64,000 nucleotides of DNA from Macrothele yani (GCA_039090855.1 CM077002.1:86804194-86868193), one strand, 5' to 3'; positions 11,201-22,582 are shown, counted from the first letter of the stretch. Translations and numbers: made by a program. Notes: generated from the sequence alone by a model not told the origin.

Positions 11201-11929
11201 TGATTAAAGTGGGGAGTATTTTAGAAAAAAAACCCAGATGAAATAAAAATACTTGGCAAAAATGGTGGGTGATTATGAAAAATCAATCCAGATTTTTTCA
11301 TATTAAAAAATATTTCACTACCACTCAATGTACGAGTATTTAGAATTTGAATCCGCTTCGCTTCTTGTTTCACTAATAAATATAATATTCGTATTTTAAA
11401 TCAATAACATTAAATTTATGTTTTTTAATGACCACATGCAACAGCAATGTGTTCAAGTGAATACATTGCACTTTTGAGATTCTTATAGACATCTAAAAAT
11501 ATCTACTTCTCAGCAAGTTCCACAGCCACATTTGTCTTTTGTTGACTCTGCAACTGCACAGCATCTAGTGCTTAAATTTTCATTTTGCTGATACCTTCGT
11601 ATCCCTTTCCATTTCTTTATTGTTTTTTTTTATGCCCTTGGATGACAATTTCATCCATCATGTTTTCAACCAGAATGCCATGAATGCACAATAGCTTTCC
11701 CTATTTTAGACAAAAGATAGTGTAACTTGGAGAATATGAATGCTTTTGAATATCATGCATCAATTCTTACAAATTTTTCAGCTTCATCATTTTCGTTTTT
11801 GGACTCTCCCCCTTTATCAAGCTGAAATGCAAACGTTTTTTGGGGGGATACTTAAGAACACAGGATACACATTTGGAACACCGTTGGGGAAAAAAATTAC
11901 ATTTATGAGAAAAATATTTGCTACGTCCG
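11201..11929. other. Unassigned AT-rich sequence
   Basis: No frame or repeat I can name. A weak minus-strand open stretch around 11470-11610 has no recognisable motif. Confidence 0.3.
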
Positions 11930-12440
11930 ATTTCCATTTTCGGACATTTCCCTTCCATTTTCGAGGTGAAATACAAATATTTATGAAATAAAATGAAATT
12001 TAACAACAATGCTAGGTAGAGGAAACATCGCGAGAAAAATAAAATTACAATTACGGGAGAAATCTTCACTGTTTCCAAAAGTTTTGAAAAACGAAATTTC
12101 CGTTTTCGAAAGTTTCAGGCAGAAAGCATCCTTCACCGCTACCAATTGCCCCAAAATTTCTGTTCAGTTACGCATCGATCTTGAGGATAACCCAAATTAT
12201 GACGAAAAAGAAGAAATTCTTTGAAGCCGTGGCACTCTTGCCTGAAGATTACACGGACATTTTTGCGCCGTCAAATTTACGTTTTCAGAAATTTTCCCTT
12301 CATTTTCAAAGTGAAATACAAATACTTATGGAATAAAATGATGTATAACAATAATAGTGGACAGAGGCAACATCGCAGGAAAACGAAATTACGATTACAG
12401 AAAAAATCTTTACTTCGTTCACTTCTGTTTTTGAAAGGCG
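11930..12440. repeat. Two-copy direct repeat
   Basis: A block of about 150-180 bases at 11930-12110 recurs with divergence at about 12280-12440. Both copies contain GTGAAATACAAATA followed by an ATAAAATGA stretch, then ACA-rich text and an AAAATTAC/AAAATCTT segment. No coding content is apparent. It may be part of a larger dispersed repeat. Confidence 0.6.
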
Positions 12441-12454
12441 AAATGCTGTCCTGA

Positions 12455-12690
12455 TGCATATTTTTAAGCGTTGGTAGATTCTTCGATGAATAGTTTTACG
12501 CATTTCTCGATGCACGTTTTTACTCGTTTCTCGATGCATATTTTTACATGTTGATGTGCACTTTACGCGTTTCCCGACATGTATTTCTACGCGTCAAGAA
12601 AAATTCCCGACGCGTATTTTTAGGCGTTGGTAAAAAATTGATGCATAAACACACTTTTTGATGCGTACTAGACGTATAATTACGCATTTT
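12455..12690. repeat. Degenerate short tandem repeat rich in ACGCGT-like motifs
   Basis: Variants of GATGCATATTTTTA followed by a GCG(T/C)T block repeat about eight to ten times at irregular spacing of roughly 22-28 bases. Examples start near 12454, 12509, 12533 and 12600. CpG is unusually common for this AT-rich window. Confidence 0.6.
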
Positions 12691-13249
12691 GGCGAACTCT
12701 GCACATAAGAACGAAATCCAAGCATACTTTTCTGCAACACAAGAAAAAATTTTAAAATATTAATTACTGACATGAATGGCCGACGCACACATAAGAAAAA
12801 AAAAACCCCCTCTGATGCTAGGCAAAGACACGTTCTGCAGCAAACAATTTTCAAGAGCTTGTTGCTGCGCTGCGCAAGCGCATTCAGACCAAACTCCGCC
12901 CACGTCCACCAATGCAAGCTGCGCTCAACGTCCCCAGAATGTTGCATGCTGGGGAGGGAGGATTTTCACTTAGAATGACTCAGCACAAGGCCACACTTGC
13001 GTGCCAGTCGCTCGCACTAAGATTCGAGCAGCCTTGAGAGGCAGAACTGGAGGTGCAGGCAGCATCGCAAACAAGACGAAAGATGGATCGTCAAGTGGCC
13101 GCCGTTGCATTGGGAAGGGTAACAACCAAAATAAAAATTTATAACTTCTGTTAATTTTCCGTAGAAAAATCATGGTTTTCCATATTCTGTAGTACAAGTG
13201 CTTTTTCCGTAGGAACTACAGAGATTCCGTAGTAGTTGGCATCTCTGCA
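12691..13249. other. Unassigned, locally GC-richer stretch
   Basis: Short overlapping open frames at 12772-12978 on the plus strand and at 12594-12947 and 12970-13197 on the minus strand. None has a motif or codon pattern that I can recognise. The text around 13195-13240 (ATTCCGTAGTAGTTG) has a weak match near 28690, hinting at a dispersed repeat. Confidence 0.3.
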
Positions 13250-13330
13250 TGGAGGAGACTGGCTCAAGACAGACAGTTGTGGAAGAAACTTGGGGAGACC
13301 TTCATCCAGCACTGGATTGATAATGGTTGA
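13250..13330 (+). pseudogene. LINE (non-LTR retrotransposon) 3' end fragment
   Basis: One frame gives W-R-R-L-A-Q-D-R-Q-L-W-K-K-L-G-E followed by T-F-I-Q-H-W and a stop. This is the usual extreme C-terminus of a common arthropod endonuclease-RT LINE, just before its 3' untranslated repeat (here GATGATGAT). It is 5' truncated. A sister fragment lies at 53889-53969, and an upstream piece of the same kind of protein at 63859-64000. Confidence 0.65.
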
Positions 13331-13360
13331 CAAGGTTGATGATGATGATAATTATGATGA

Positions 13361-14440
13361 TACACCAATGAGCCATTACATTATGACCACCTACCTAATA
13401 AGCTGTAGGACCTCCTTTAGCCTGCAAAACAGCGGCCACTCAGTGAGGCATCGATTCAGTGAGGTGGTGATAGATATCCTGGGGTATCTGGTACCATAAT
13501 GTCAATAGCAGGTCCTCCAGTTCCCATGCGTTCTGGGGTGGTGATGATTTAGCGCAAACCTTCTTTTCCAAGTCGAACAACAAATGTTCGATTGGGTTCA
13601 TGTCAGGTGAATTTGGAGGCCAGGGCATTAACAGAAAGTCACCAGCATGTTCCTGGAACCACTCCTTGACTACTATGGCAGTGTGGCATGGTGCATTATC
13701 CTGTTGGTAATGGCCATCACCAGCAGGGAACACAGTTGTCATGAATGGGTGAACTTGGTCCGCAACAATGTTCAGATACCTGACAGGTGTCAGGGATTAT
13801 GCTATTGGGATAATGGGGCCTAAAGTGTCCCACGAAAGCATCACCCACAGCACAACACTGCCACCAGCGGCTTGTTTCCTTCCAACAATGCATCCAGGTG
13901 CCATGGCCTGCATTGGTAATCGGCGTATCCGAGCCTTAGCCGTCTACCTGATGCACCCACTATCTTCCAATCATCCATGGTCCAATCTCGATGATCTTGT
14001 GCCCGTTTCATGCGTTGTTAGGATGACGTACAGTGACCATGGGGACCCAGCTGGGTCTTCGGCTATGCGGGCCAATGTGCAGAAAGAAGACTGCGATGAA
14101 CTGTGTGCTGTGACACATTGCCCTGATAACCACTGCTGTTGTAGTTAGGGGTGATTTGTCACACTGTGGTCCTGCAGTTGCTGTGAACAATGCACGAGTC
14201 CCCACTCCCCTGTGGCATCAATGAGCTGTGGACGACACACAGCTGGACGACGGTTTCTCGTTTGGCTATCTGTAAGCCACTTTTGATACGCACTCAATAC
14301 AGCGGTACGTGAACAAAACCCACAAGCCACGCCATTTGCGAGATTGTAGTTCCGAGGCGCCATGCCATCACAATTTGTCCTTTATCAAACTTTCATAAAT
14401 TGGCAGCTTTTCCCATTCTGACTCTGAACACTCTAATAAC
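13361..14440 (-). pseudogene. Tc1-like transposon remnant with transposase
   Basis: Minus-strand transposase with a well preserved C-terminal catalytic part at 13440-13742: Y-Q-Q-D-N-A-P-C-H (Asp 2), W-P-P-N-S-P-D-M-N-P-I-E-H (Asp 3). The N-terminal helix-turn-helix region (about 14140-14410) and the middle lie in other frames, and the first catalytic Asp is lost. The left end TACACCAATGAGCCATTACA resembles the terminal repeat of a widespread arthropod Tc1 group. I could not match it at the right side, where a TA microsatellite begins at 14486, so that end is eroded. Confidence 0.75.
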
Positions 14441-14485
14441 CAAAAGTCGGTCCTCGGGTGGTACATATATACTGCTCTGTGAGCT

Positions 14486-14512
14486 TATATATATATATAT
14501 ATATATATATAT
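14486..14512. repeat. (TA)n microsatellite
   Basis: Uninterrupted TA run that abuts the left arm of the next inverted repeat. Confidence 0.9.
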
Positions 14513-15341
14513 AAGTAAAACAATATTAACATACAAGCAATATACCCTCATAAAGAAACAAATAAGGCCAAAAACCTTAAAAAAAAACAAAAAACAAAAA
14601 CAACTGAAGTGAATAACAAAATGACGAAACAATGTTAAGAAAATATATATATATATATAAAAAAAAAAAACAGAACCCCTGGATCACTCTTCATGGAAAG
14701 ACATCAAGAGGCCCTGAGCACAAGTTCAGTTCAGGTTTCATGAGAATGCAAAAATCTCAAAAAAGCAATAATGGATATCTAATTTGAAATTTTGTGATGT
14801 AAATTTTGATGCATTCTGTCTTCCCTACCTGAACTATAGAAAATATAAAAGAGTCATGATGTTCCTTTTTGTTTATCAAAATGATGTTCCTTATGTTTTA
14901 CAAAAGAGTCATGATGTTCCTTTTTTTATTTATACAACAGTACATGTAACATTATTGTTTTGGTAAGGTGCTTTATAGTTCATTTTTTAGTTCAATTTTA
15001 ATCCTTGTGACTCCTTTGTATTTTCTATAGTTCAGGTAGAAAAGACAGAATGCATCAAAATTTACATCACAAAGTTTCAAATTGGATATCCATTATTGCT
15101 TTTTTGAGATTTTTGCATTCTCATGAAACCTGAACTGAACTTGTGTGCTCAGGGCCTCTTGATGTCTTTCCCTGAAGAGTGATCCAGGGGTTCTGAGTAA
15201 ACGTTTTTTTATTTTTTTTTTTAATATATTTTCTTAACATTATTTTGTCATTTTGTTATTCACTTCAGTTTTTTTAAAGGTTTTTGGCCCTATTTGTTTC
15301 TTTATGAGGGTATATTGCTTGTGTGTTAATATTCTTTTACT
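14513..15341. repeat. Long inverted repeat, non-coding
   Basis: Arms of about 340-355 bases (14513-14868 and 15007-15341) are complementary over nearly their whole length, with a few indels in A/T runs. The loop of about 140 bases contains a direct repeat of AAAAGAGTCATGATGTTCC. There is no coding sequence. It could be a foldback transposon or MITE, or a tail-only PLE dimer. I found no target duplication and no convincing hammerhead core in it. Confidence 0.8.
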
Positions 15342-15976
15342 TACACTAACTACATCTAATACTTTCAGCATTGCGCAGTTTTGTCGTGGTTTATATTTTA
15401 TATTATATTACATGAGTGAAAATTTAACTTTCCTATGCTATATATATATATACAGACTCCAACCCTGACTGGAAATTTCCAGTAGTAAACATGAAAAAAA
15501 AATCCATAATTTTCAGTGTTTTTCAGTAGTAATGATTAAAATTTTATTACACACTGTAACAAACAAATTGCCAGAGCAGCAAAATGACAGTGTAAATTCA
15601 CAAAAAGAAGCAAATTTTTTCACTTAACCAATTGTCTATAAAATTGACGACTTTTTGAGGGAAAAACTAAGTGGCACCAACATTCTTTTGTTTTTTTCTA
15701 TGTTCCAAGGAAACCGTACAGTAAACATAGTAAGTGCCTACACAGATTTGAAGTTGCTCTTGGTTGTCTTCAAACCACAAAATAACAAAAAGAATTAAAA
15801 AAAAAGAATCAGGGAAAGTTATTCTTAAAAAATGGTAGCAGTGCACAAAAGTGATTTCATATTTTTTTGAAAACTTTCTAACTGAAATGTACATTTTCTT
15901 ATGCCTTATAGTACTTTCTTTGTACATCAATTAGTGGAATAAGCATTTTTGCTTTTTTATAAGACAAAATTTAAAC
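15342..15976. other. Unassigned sequence left of the PLE-D unit
   Basis: AT-rich. The only open stretch (minus strand 15667-15930) has no motif. The text ends in the 13-base sequence AGAAAATCATTAT that is duplicated at 20843-20855. The sequence on the two sides of the PLE-D unit was therefore once continuous. Confidence 0.5.
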
Positions 15977-16258
15977 AGAAAATCATTATACTTCCGATAT
16001 TGGAGGTTATATTTTTAACGTGCATTAATGCATTTGCATTTTTGAACTTCACTTTTAGTTGGTAAAGTTCGATGAACACTTACCGCACGTGGGGCTTGGC
16101 TTTCAATTCTTATTTCCGTTATGTGGATGCGGCATGGGGGTTTTTCATTTGGTCACGGGTCCACTTCTTTTTTTTTTCCGTTGGCATTTATTTGGCCTCG
16201 TCACTAAATGAGTTTTTTTCCTTTGCTGCATCCTCATTTACTTTAATAATTTTTTATA

Positions 16259-16305
16259 ACCCTAGTACTTTCGGTAATACTCCATTACCGTCATCGAGGG
16301 GACGT
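16259..16305 (-). ncRNA. Hammerhead-like ribozyme, PLE-D inverted arm
   Basis: Minus-strand copy of the PLE-D motif: stem I CCC, TCGATGA, extra C, stem II GGTAAT/ATTACC, GAAA, AGTACT, A, returning GGG. Confidence 0.65.
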
Positions 16306-17000
16306 TTTGCTCCGACTAGCACGGACCGTGTCAGCTGGGCATTTCGGTGGTTCTCGCGGGCTGCTTCTGTCATCGGCTATCGCTTCTTCTTGGGCATTGT
16401 GGAGCCATCTCTTGTTGGTCACTGATCTCATTTTTTGAACTTTTTCATTTTTTTGCTCAATTTTAATTAAATTTCTCCAGCTGTTTCTCAAAATATTAGA
16501 GTCATTATGGTTGCAATTTTTTGCCCTATTTTTTTCAATCATTACCGACTCTGCTATTCTGAGGTGTTTTTCGGATTTACAGCTTTTAATGATTTTTATA
16601 TTTTCGAATTTAGGATATTTTTGGTTATCCAGACAGTATTGAATAAGTGCTGTTTTTTCTTCTTTTTTCTGCCAATTTTTTACGTGTTGTTTTAATCTGT
16701 GTTTAAGCTTATTTTTGGAACTTCCTATATAAGCCATTGGAGGATTTTCAGTAATAGGAATTGAGTAAATACCTCTTTTTTCTAACCTTTTTATTTTTTC
16801 ATTATTTTTTATTACCATATTTTTGATGGTATTTACTTTTCCTCCAATTTGAATGTTATGCTTTTTACAAAAATTATTAATTTCATTGGTAGTACCTTTA
16901 ATGTAAGAAAAACCATTTAAATATTTGACTTCTTTTTTATTTACTACAGCATTATTTTTTATTTTCTTTATTACTTCTGTGTTTCATTTTTTTATTAAAT
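16291..17000 (-). pseudogene. PLE-D GIY-YIG endonuclease fragment, inverted arm
   Basis: Minus-strand open frame of 175 codons from 16818, plus upstream linker. It holds R-G-I-Y-S-I-P-I, then A-Y-I-G-S-S-K-N-K-L-K-H-R, E-E-K-T-A-L-I-Q-Y-C, and the S-V-M-I-E-K-N-R helix with the conserved Glu. It then continues into a basic C-terminal extension rich in Arg, Pro and Ser. It matches the two plus-strand copies almost residue for residue and lacks only the RT. Confidence 0.8.
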
Positions 17001-17036
17001 GAACAAATATTATTAATTTCATTGGTAGTACCTTAC

Positions 17037-17649
17037 ATTAAAGGTACTACCAATGAAATTAATAATATTTGTAAAAAGCATAACATTCAAATTGGAGGAA
17101 AAGTAAATACCATCAAAAATATGGTAATAAAAAATAATGAAAAAATAAAAATGTTAGAAAAAGCAGGTATTTACTCAATTCCTATTACTGAAAATCCTCC
17201 AATGGCTTATATAGGAAGTACCAAAAATAAGCTTAAACACAGATTAAAACAACACGTAAAAAATTGGCAGGAAAAAGAAGAAAAAACAGCACTTACTCAA
17301 TACTGTCTGGATAACCAAAAATATCCTAAATTCGAAAATTATAAAAATCATTAAAAGCTGTAAATCCGAAAAACACCTCAGAATAGCAGAGTCGGTAATG
17401 ATTGAAAAAAATAGGGCAAAAAATTGCAACCACAATGACCCTAATATTTTGAGAAACAGCTGGAGAAATTTAATTAAAATTGAGCAAAAAAATGAAAAAG
17501 TTCGAAAAATGAGATCAGTGACCAACAAGAGATGGCGCCACAATGCCCAAGAAGAAGCGACAGCCGATGACAGAAGCAGCCCGCGAGAACCACCGAAATG
17601 CCCAGCTGACACGGTCCGTGCTAGTCGGAGCAAAACGTCCCCTCGATGA
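17037..17649 (+). pseudogene. PLE-D GIY-YIG endonuclease, pseudo-LTR copy
   Basis: Plus-strand copy of the linker and endonuclease. The frame from 17022 to 17354 carries A-G-I-Y-S-I-P-I and A-Y-I-G-S-T-K-N-K-L. A one-base indel near 17340 moves the rest to another frame (17398-17649) with the M-I-E-K-N-R helix and basic tail. It precedes the near-full copy in direct orientation, the usual place of a PLE pseudo-LTR. Confidence 0.8.
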
Positions 17650-17681
17650 CGGTAATGGAGTATTACCGAAAGTACTAGGGT
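17636..17681 (+). ncRNA. Hammerhead-like ribozyme, PLE-D pseudo-LTR
   Basis: Stem II GGTAAT/ATTACC with a GGAGT loop, GAAA (17668-17671), palindrome AGTACT, predicted cleavage after A17677, stem I CCC/GGG. The core reads CTCGATGA, that is CUGAUGA with an inserted or substituted C. Together with the downstream copy it would bracket a 2937-nt RNA. Confidence 0.7.
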
Positions 17682-18019
17682 TATAAAAAATTATTAAAGT
17701 AAACGAGGATGCAGCAAAGGAAAAAAACTCATTTAGTGACGAGGCCAAATAAATACCAGCGGGGAAAAAAAAAAAGAAGTGGACCCGTGACCAAATGAAA
17801 AACACCCATGCCGCATCCACATAACGGAAATAAGAATTGAAAGCCAAGCCCCACGTGCTGTAAGTGTTCATCGAACTTTGCCAACTAAAAGTGAAGTTCA
17901 AAAATGCAAATGCATTAATGCACGTTAAAAATATAACCTCCAATATCGGAAGTAAATTGAAACTTTGAAGCACACAAATTATTCTTTCAAGTGGTTAGAT
18001 CAAAGGCAGATTAGGCCTC

Positions 18020-20586
18020 ATGATGTACTATCGCAATCTCTTTTTGAACCGTGAATTAACAACAATCACTAAATTCAAACGTCTTAAAATCAAATGTATG
18101 AAATTTGAAGTTCAAGAACGTTTTCTTGTAACTTGCAGAGATTTTGGATTTATCCCCAAATTTTTGAGACTTAAGAACAAGCCAACTAGTAAGAAGGATT
18201 ATTACATCCTGCATCGATGTCAACAAAAAAGACTTAGTAACGAAATTATAGCTAAAAGAAAACAAATATTCAGACTTAATGCTCAAGTTTATGAATTATG
18301 GAAGCTGATAAGCAACTCAAAATATGCGCAATTTGATGGCACTTGGAATGATCGCATTTTGGAAACTACGTTCATCGAAATTAACGAAATTGCTAACAAA
18401 GAAGCTAACTCCAATAGCGTTACTGTAGATAAAAAATTAAATGCACTATTTGATGAACAAAAATTAAATAAGGAACCCATAAATGAATATAATGTGTATG
18501 AAAATCGGTCTGATAAGAACTTAAGCTTTATACAAAAAGCAATTTTACAAAAAGGGAAAAAATTTGCCTTTCCACAAGGCCTCCCTAAAACTGAAGAAAT
18601 CATCCCTTGCCTCGAAGATATTCTCAAAAATATACCAGGCGCAGAGAATAAAACTGAAGTTGAGAACAAATTATATAGAGTTATTCTAAAAGAATATAAT
18701 GCCAAAAACAACAAAAACTTCTATATAGAGAAAAAATTAAAATATGAAAAAAAAACCTATTGGAATTGAAAAAATGACCCATATATCAAATTCTGTGAAG
18801 CAGATAAAACTGGCCAAATCATTATTCTCAACACTGATGAATTTGAACAAAAAATGACTGCAGCAATCGATGGATTAAATTGTACCGAAATAAAGAAAGA
18901 CCCAACAGATAACCAAATTAAATTCTTAGCGGATATAAGAAATCATAGCACATTACCTGATGAAATCAAGTGCTCTTTTCCACCAATGGGAGCAGGCATA
19001 CCACGTATTGTTGCAAAGGTAAAAACACACAAAGATGGTGCTCCAATGAGACTGATAGTTTTAAAAAAACCTCACCATTGATAACATTAGAGAAAAACAT
19101 TTACAAGTTCCTAGCACCCTTTTTCATGAACAACAAGTTCACCATCTAGAACACGTATGAATTTATTGAGATAATTAAAAATGTAAAAACTGGCCTAAAG
19201 GACTTAAATATGGCAAGCATGGACGTTAAAGCATTATATCCAAGCACTCTTGTTCCTGAAGCTATTGAAATTATCATTAAGAAGTTGCAAAATCTTAAAA
19301 TTTTAAATAACACACAAATTCATGAATTCAAAAAAGTTTTATTCTATTTATATGAAAATAATATTTTTACATACAAGAACAAAATATTCAAGCAAAATTC
19401 AGGAGGCCCAATGGGCTCACCATTATCAACTCTATATGCTGAGGTAGTGCTGAACGAAATTGAAGAAAATGTCCTGCATCGTATGGAAGAAAAACCAGAA
19501 GTGTACTGTCGATACGTGGATGATATTTTCATTCTATCAAAACTGAATGAAGAAGAATGAAAAAAATTAACAAAATGTTACAGCTCTTTATATCCAACTA
19601 TAGAACTCACTGTTGAAATAGAAAAAAATAATGCAATAGCCTTTATGGACGTACAAGTTATCAAATCCACAGATAAGTTACTATACAGGGTTTATCGGAA
19701 AAGTTCATTTGTTCCGGTCCTAATCCTGTACAATTCGGCACATCCTTATCCTCAAAAATGCAATAGTATAAAAACTTTAATTAAAAGAGCATATACGCAT
19801 TCTGAAAATAGTCAGTTCATCAATGAAGAAATCAAATTCATAAAAAAAATTGCAGGTAGCTTTGGTTATCCTAACCATTTAATAAAAAAATGGAACACAG
19901 AAGTAATAAAGAAAATAAAAAATAATGCTGTAGTAAATAAAAAAGAAGTCAAATATTTAAATGGCTTTCCTTACATTAAAGGTACTACCAATGAAATTAA
20001 TAATATTTGTAAAAAGCATAACATTCAAACTGGAGGAAAAGTAAATACCATCAAAAATATGGTAATAAAAAATAATGAAAAAATAAAAATGTTAGAAAAA
20101 GCAGGTATTTACTCAATTCCTATTACTGAAAATCCTCCAATGGCTTATATAGGAAGTACCAAAAATAAGCTTAAACACAGATCAAAACAACACGTAAAAA
20201 ATTGGCAGAAAAAAGAAGAAAAAACAGCACTTATTCAATACTGTCTGGATAACCAAAAATATCCTAAATTTGAAAATATAAAAATCATTAAAAGCTGTAA
20301 ATCCGAAAAACACCTCAGAATAGCAGAGTCGGTAATGATTGAAAAAAATAGGGCAAAAGTTTGCAACCATAATGACCCTAATATTTTGAGAAACAGCTGG
20401 AGAAATTTAATTAAAATTGAGCAAAAAAATGAAAAAGTTCGAAAAATGAGATCAGTGACCAACAAGAGATGGCGCCACAACGCCCAAGAAGAAGCGATAG
20501 CCGATGACAGAAGCAGCCCGCGAGAACCACCGAAATGCCCAGCTGTCACGGTTCCTGCTAGTCGGAGCAAAACGTCCCCTCGATGA
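18020..20586 (+). pseudogene. PLE-D RT-GIY-YIG polyprotein, near complete
   Basis: The most complete copy of this family, about 855 codons. N-terminal region: basic, with F-L-V-T-C-R-D-F-G-F-I-P (18118-18153). RT fingers: F-C-E-A-D-K (18791-18808) and K-T-H-K-D-G-A-P-M-R-L-I-V. Palm: M-A-S-M-D-V-K-A-L-Y-P-S (19210-19245), G-G-P-M-G-S-P-L-S-T, and the catalytic C-R-Y-V-D-D-I-F-I (about 19507-19533). Thumb: Y-R-K-S-S-F-V-P-V. Endonuclease: A-G-I-Y-S-I-P-I (20101-20124), Y-I-G-S-T-K, then the Glu helix M-I-E-K-N-R (20335-20352). In-frame stops are at 18767, 19147 and 19558, with one frameshift in the A-run near 19068. All catalytic residues remain, so it was inactivated recently. Confidence 0.85.
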
Positions 20587-20618
20587 CAGTAATGGAGTAT
20601 TACCGAAAGTACTAGGGT
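20574..20618 (+). ncRNA. Hammerhead-like ribozyme, PLE-D 3' tail
   Basis: Same motif as the pseudo-LTR copy. Stem II has one change (CAGTAAT for CGGTAAT). Predicted cleavage after A20614. Confidence 0.65.
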
Positions 20619-20855
20619 TATAAAAAATTATTAAAGTAAATGAGGATGCAGCAAAGGAAAAAAACTCATTTAGTGACGAGGCCAAATAAATACCAATGGA
20701 AAAAAAAAGAAGTGGACCCTTGACCAAATGAAAAACCCCCATGCCGCATCCACATAATGGAAATAAAAATTGAAAGCCAAGCCCCACGTGCGGTAAGTGT
20801 TCATCGAACTTTACCAACTAAAGTGAAGTTCAAAAATGCAAAAGAAAATCATTAT

Positions 20856-21167
20856 TTATCTTCTTCTTGCTAACAATTGCACTTTTTCCCATGACCAGTA
20901 CAGTAGTTTTCATAGCAGAGTGAGGATCGGCATTATCGCTTTTTAAACTTCAATTGCGATGAAAATGCATGTTTTTTCAACACTTTTCTTATATCTCGAA
21001 ACAAAGAAGCATTTTTCCTTTTGTTCAAAAAAAAAAAAAAAAATCAAGTTCAAAATGGGAACTTGAACTTTCTGTAGCAGATTTTGGTTCCCATAAAATC
21101 ATTTTCTCTGCAGAATAGGCCAGTAGTAGGTTTTTGAACTTTAATTTTGCTTTAAGCAAAAGAAAAA
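20856..21167. other. Non-coding sequence before the PLE-A reading frame
   Basis: AT-rich with a 17-base A-run near 21030. It probably is the 5' untranslated part of the PLE-A element that follows, but nothing in it is diagnostic. Confidence 0.35.
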
Positions 21168-22012
21168 ATGCCTGCTCTGTCCTCTGATGTAGCAGAAAGT
21201 GACGAAGATGCTAAACCTAAAGAGTTGAGAGAATTAGAGAACTTCAGAAAAAGAAGTGACCTTCAAAAAAACAGCATCCAGTTGGAATTTTTGATAAATT
21301 GCCGTGATTTAAACTTAATACCCAAATATCTACAACTCAATTATTACACATTGAATAACAAAGATGCAAATATAATGAAACAATGTGAAATTAAACGTTT
21401 AAGAACTGAAATTATATCCAAAAGAAAGACAGTATATAAATTACACAACACTTGTTATAAATTATGGAATCAGATACAAAATAATAAACATGAAATTCTA
21501 AATAAAAAATGGACTGGTACTGTCATCAACCAAATTTTAAAACAGACTTTTACAATATTAGAAAATGAAGCCCAAACCATCAGAAAAAGGCATTCTGATA
21601 AATTAAATAGACTAATCGATAAAAATATTCCTTCCAAGAAATTAATAAATGAAAATTCTCTACCCACGTTTCAAAATTACTCTAACCTCGAACTCTCACA
21701 AGTACAATAGGCAGTATTACAGAAGGGTAAAAAATTTGCGTACCAGCAGACTATTCCCCCAACTGAAAGGTGTATTCCGAAAATCGAGACCATCATTCAA
21801 AGTGTTCCATATTCACACAAACCAACTTTAAGGTTTAAGTTGTATAGAAATATATTGGATGAATATAATCTGAAGTCTAAAAAGAAATTAAAATTGGAAT
21901 GATGACATATGAAAGACAACAACTACTAGACTTAAAAAAAGGCCCTAGTATTGTAATTTGTGAAGCAGATAAATCAAATCAGTTAATAATACTGGATAAA
22001 AATGAATATATT
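21168..22012 (+). pseudogene. PLE-A polyprotein, N-terminal block
   Basis: Open from an ATG at 21168 for 180 codons. The N-terminal region is basic with F-L-I-N-C-R-D-L-N-L-I-P-K-Y-L (about 21288-21330), homologous to the same segment of PLE-D and PLE-H. After a stop at 21708 the frame resumes (Q-K-G-K-K-F-A-Y). A separate frame from 21899 carries I-V-I-C-E-A-D-K-S-N-Q (about 21953-21985), the start of the RT fingers. PLE-C1 interrupts it there. Confidence 0.75.
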
Positions 22013-22137
22013 TGTAAATGCATTTATGGCACCTCTATTCATAGTGATTGTGGAATAACTTTTTTACGGGTCTTTTAGAGGTTATTTTTAATGAAAGTTG
22101 GTTGTCAAATTTTCGAACTAAAGCCTAGTTCGGCAAA

Positions 22138-22473
22138 GAATTGGACATCCAATTGCAGGAAGGAGTAATTTACTGCATCGACTGTAACTGCGGACTCAGC
22201 TATATAGGAGAAACAGGGAGAAGTATTAAGGTCCGAATGAAAGAACACCAAGCAGCTATTAGGAACATTGGGAACAAAACAGGGCTAGACAGACATGTAC
22301 AAGCAAGTGGACACTCCATAAATTGGGACTCAGTGAAAATAATCGCCCACCAGTCAAACTTAGTAAAGAGAAAACTAGAAGAAGGGATCGAAATAGCAAG
22401 AAGAAGAAGTACCACAATTAACGATAATTGCGGATGGTCTCTTCCAATTGAGTGGCAGCAACTACTCCAGTGA
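22138..22473 (+). pseudogene. PLE-C GIY-YIG endonuclease fragment
   Basis: Open to a stop at 22471. G-V-I-Y-C-I-D-C-N-C-G-L-S-Y-I-G-E-T-G-R gives both halves of the GIY-YIG core with the intervening C-x-C typical of this PLE branch. The E-H-Q-A-A-I-R helix and the C-terminal K-L-E-E-G-I-E helix with its Glu follow. The domain is intact but has no RT or start of its own. Confidence 0.8.
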
Positions 22474-22475
22474 CA

Positions 22476-22520
22476 TAGTCCTGATGACGAACTAGGCTTT
22501 AGTTCGAAAATTTGACAACC
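22476..22520 (+). ncRNA. Hammerhead-like ribozyme, PLE-C1
   Basis: Stem I GTC (22478-22480), CTGATGA (22481-22487, exact consensus), extra C, stem II GAACTA/TAGTTC with a GGCTT loop, GAAA, AATT, T, returning GAC. The inverted left tail of C1 keeps stem II and GAAA but is cut before the core. Confidence 0.75.
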
Positions 22521-22582
22521 AACTTTCATTAAAAATAACCTCTAAAAGACCCGTAAAAAAGTTATTCCACAATGAATATATT

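Larger units (their letters stand above)
15990..20842 (+). mobile_element. PLE-D three-part unit with target-site duplication
   Basis: Flanked by AGAAAATCATTAT (15977-15989 and 20843-20855). It has three parts: a minus-strand 3' fragment (15990 to about 17004), a plus-strand 3' fragment acting as a direct pseudo-LTR (about 17035-17965), and a plus-strand near-full copy (about 17966-20842). At the head-to-head joint a 33-base piece (about 17002-17034) is an extra inverted copy of the start of the plus arm, as if the polymerase switched strands more than once. Tails of all three parts are near identical, so the unit is young. Confidence 0.9.
22013..22570 (+). mobile_element. PLE-C dimer C1 (tail plus 3' fragment)
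   Basis: Flanked by AATGAATATATT (22001-22012, 22571-22582). The left 120 bases are an inverted tail, and the rest is a plus-strand endonuclease and tail. This is the smallest tail-out dimer in the window. The outermost left sequence (TAAATGCATTTATGGCACC) is also found, inverted, at the right end of C2, so it belongs to the element. Confidence 0.9.

Noticed and set aside
12772..12978. Overlapping short open frames in a GC-richer patch as a host exon.
   Set aside because: Frames overlap on both strands, have no motif and no splice signals that I could defend.
15120..15215. Hammerhead in the right arm of the 14.5-15.3 kb inverted repeat.
   Set aside because: CTGAAGA is present but there is no GAAA and stem I does not pair.
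18020..20586. Three in-frame stops in PLE-D read as programmed readthrough or recoding.
   Set aside because: The stops differ from those in sister families and a frameshift is also present. Ordinary decay explains it.
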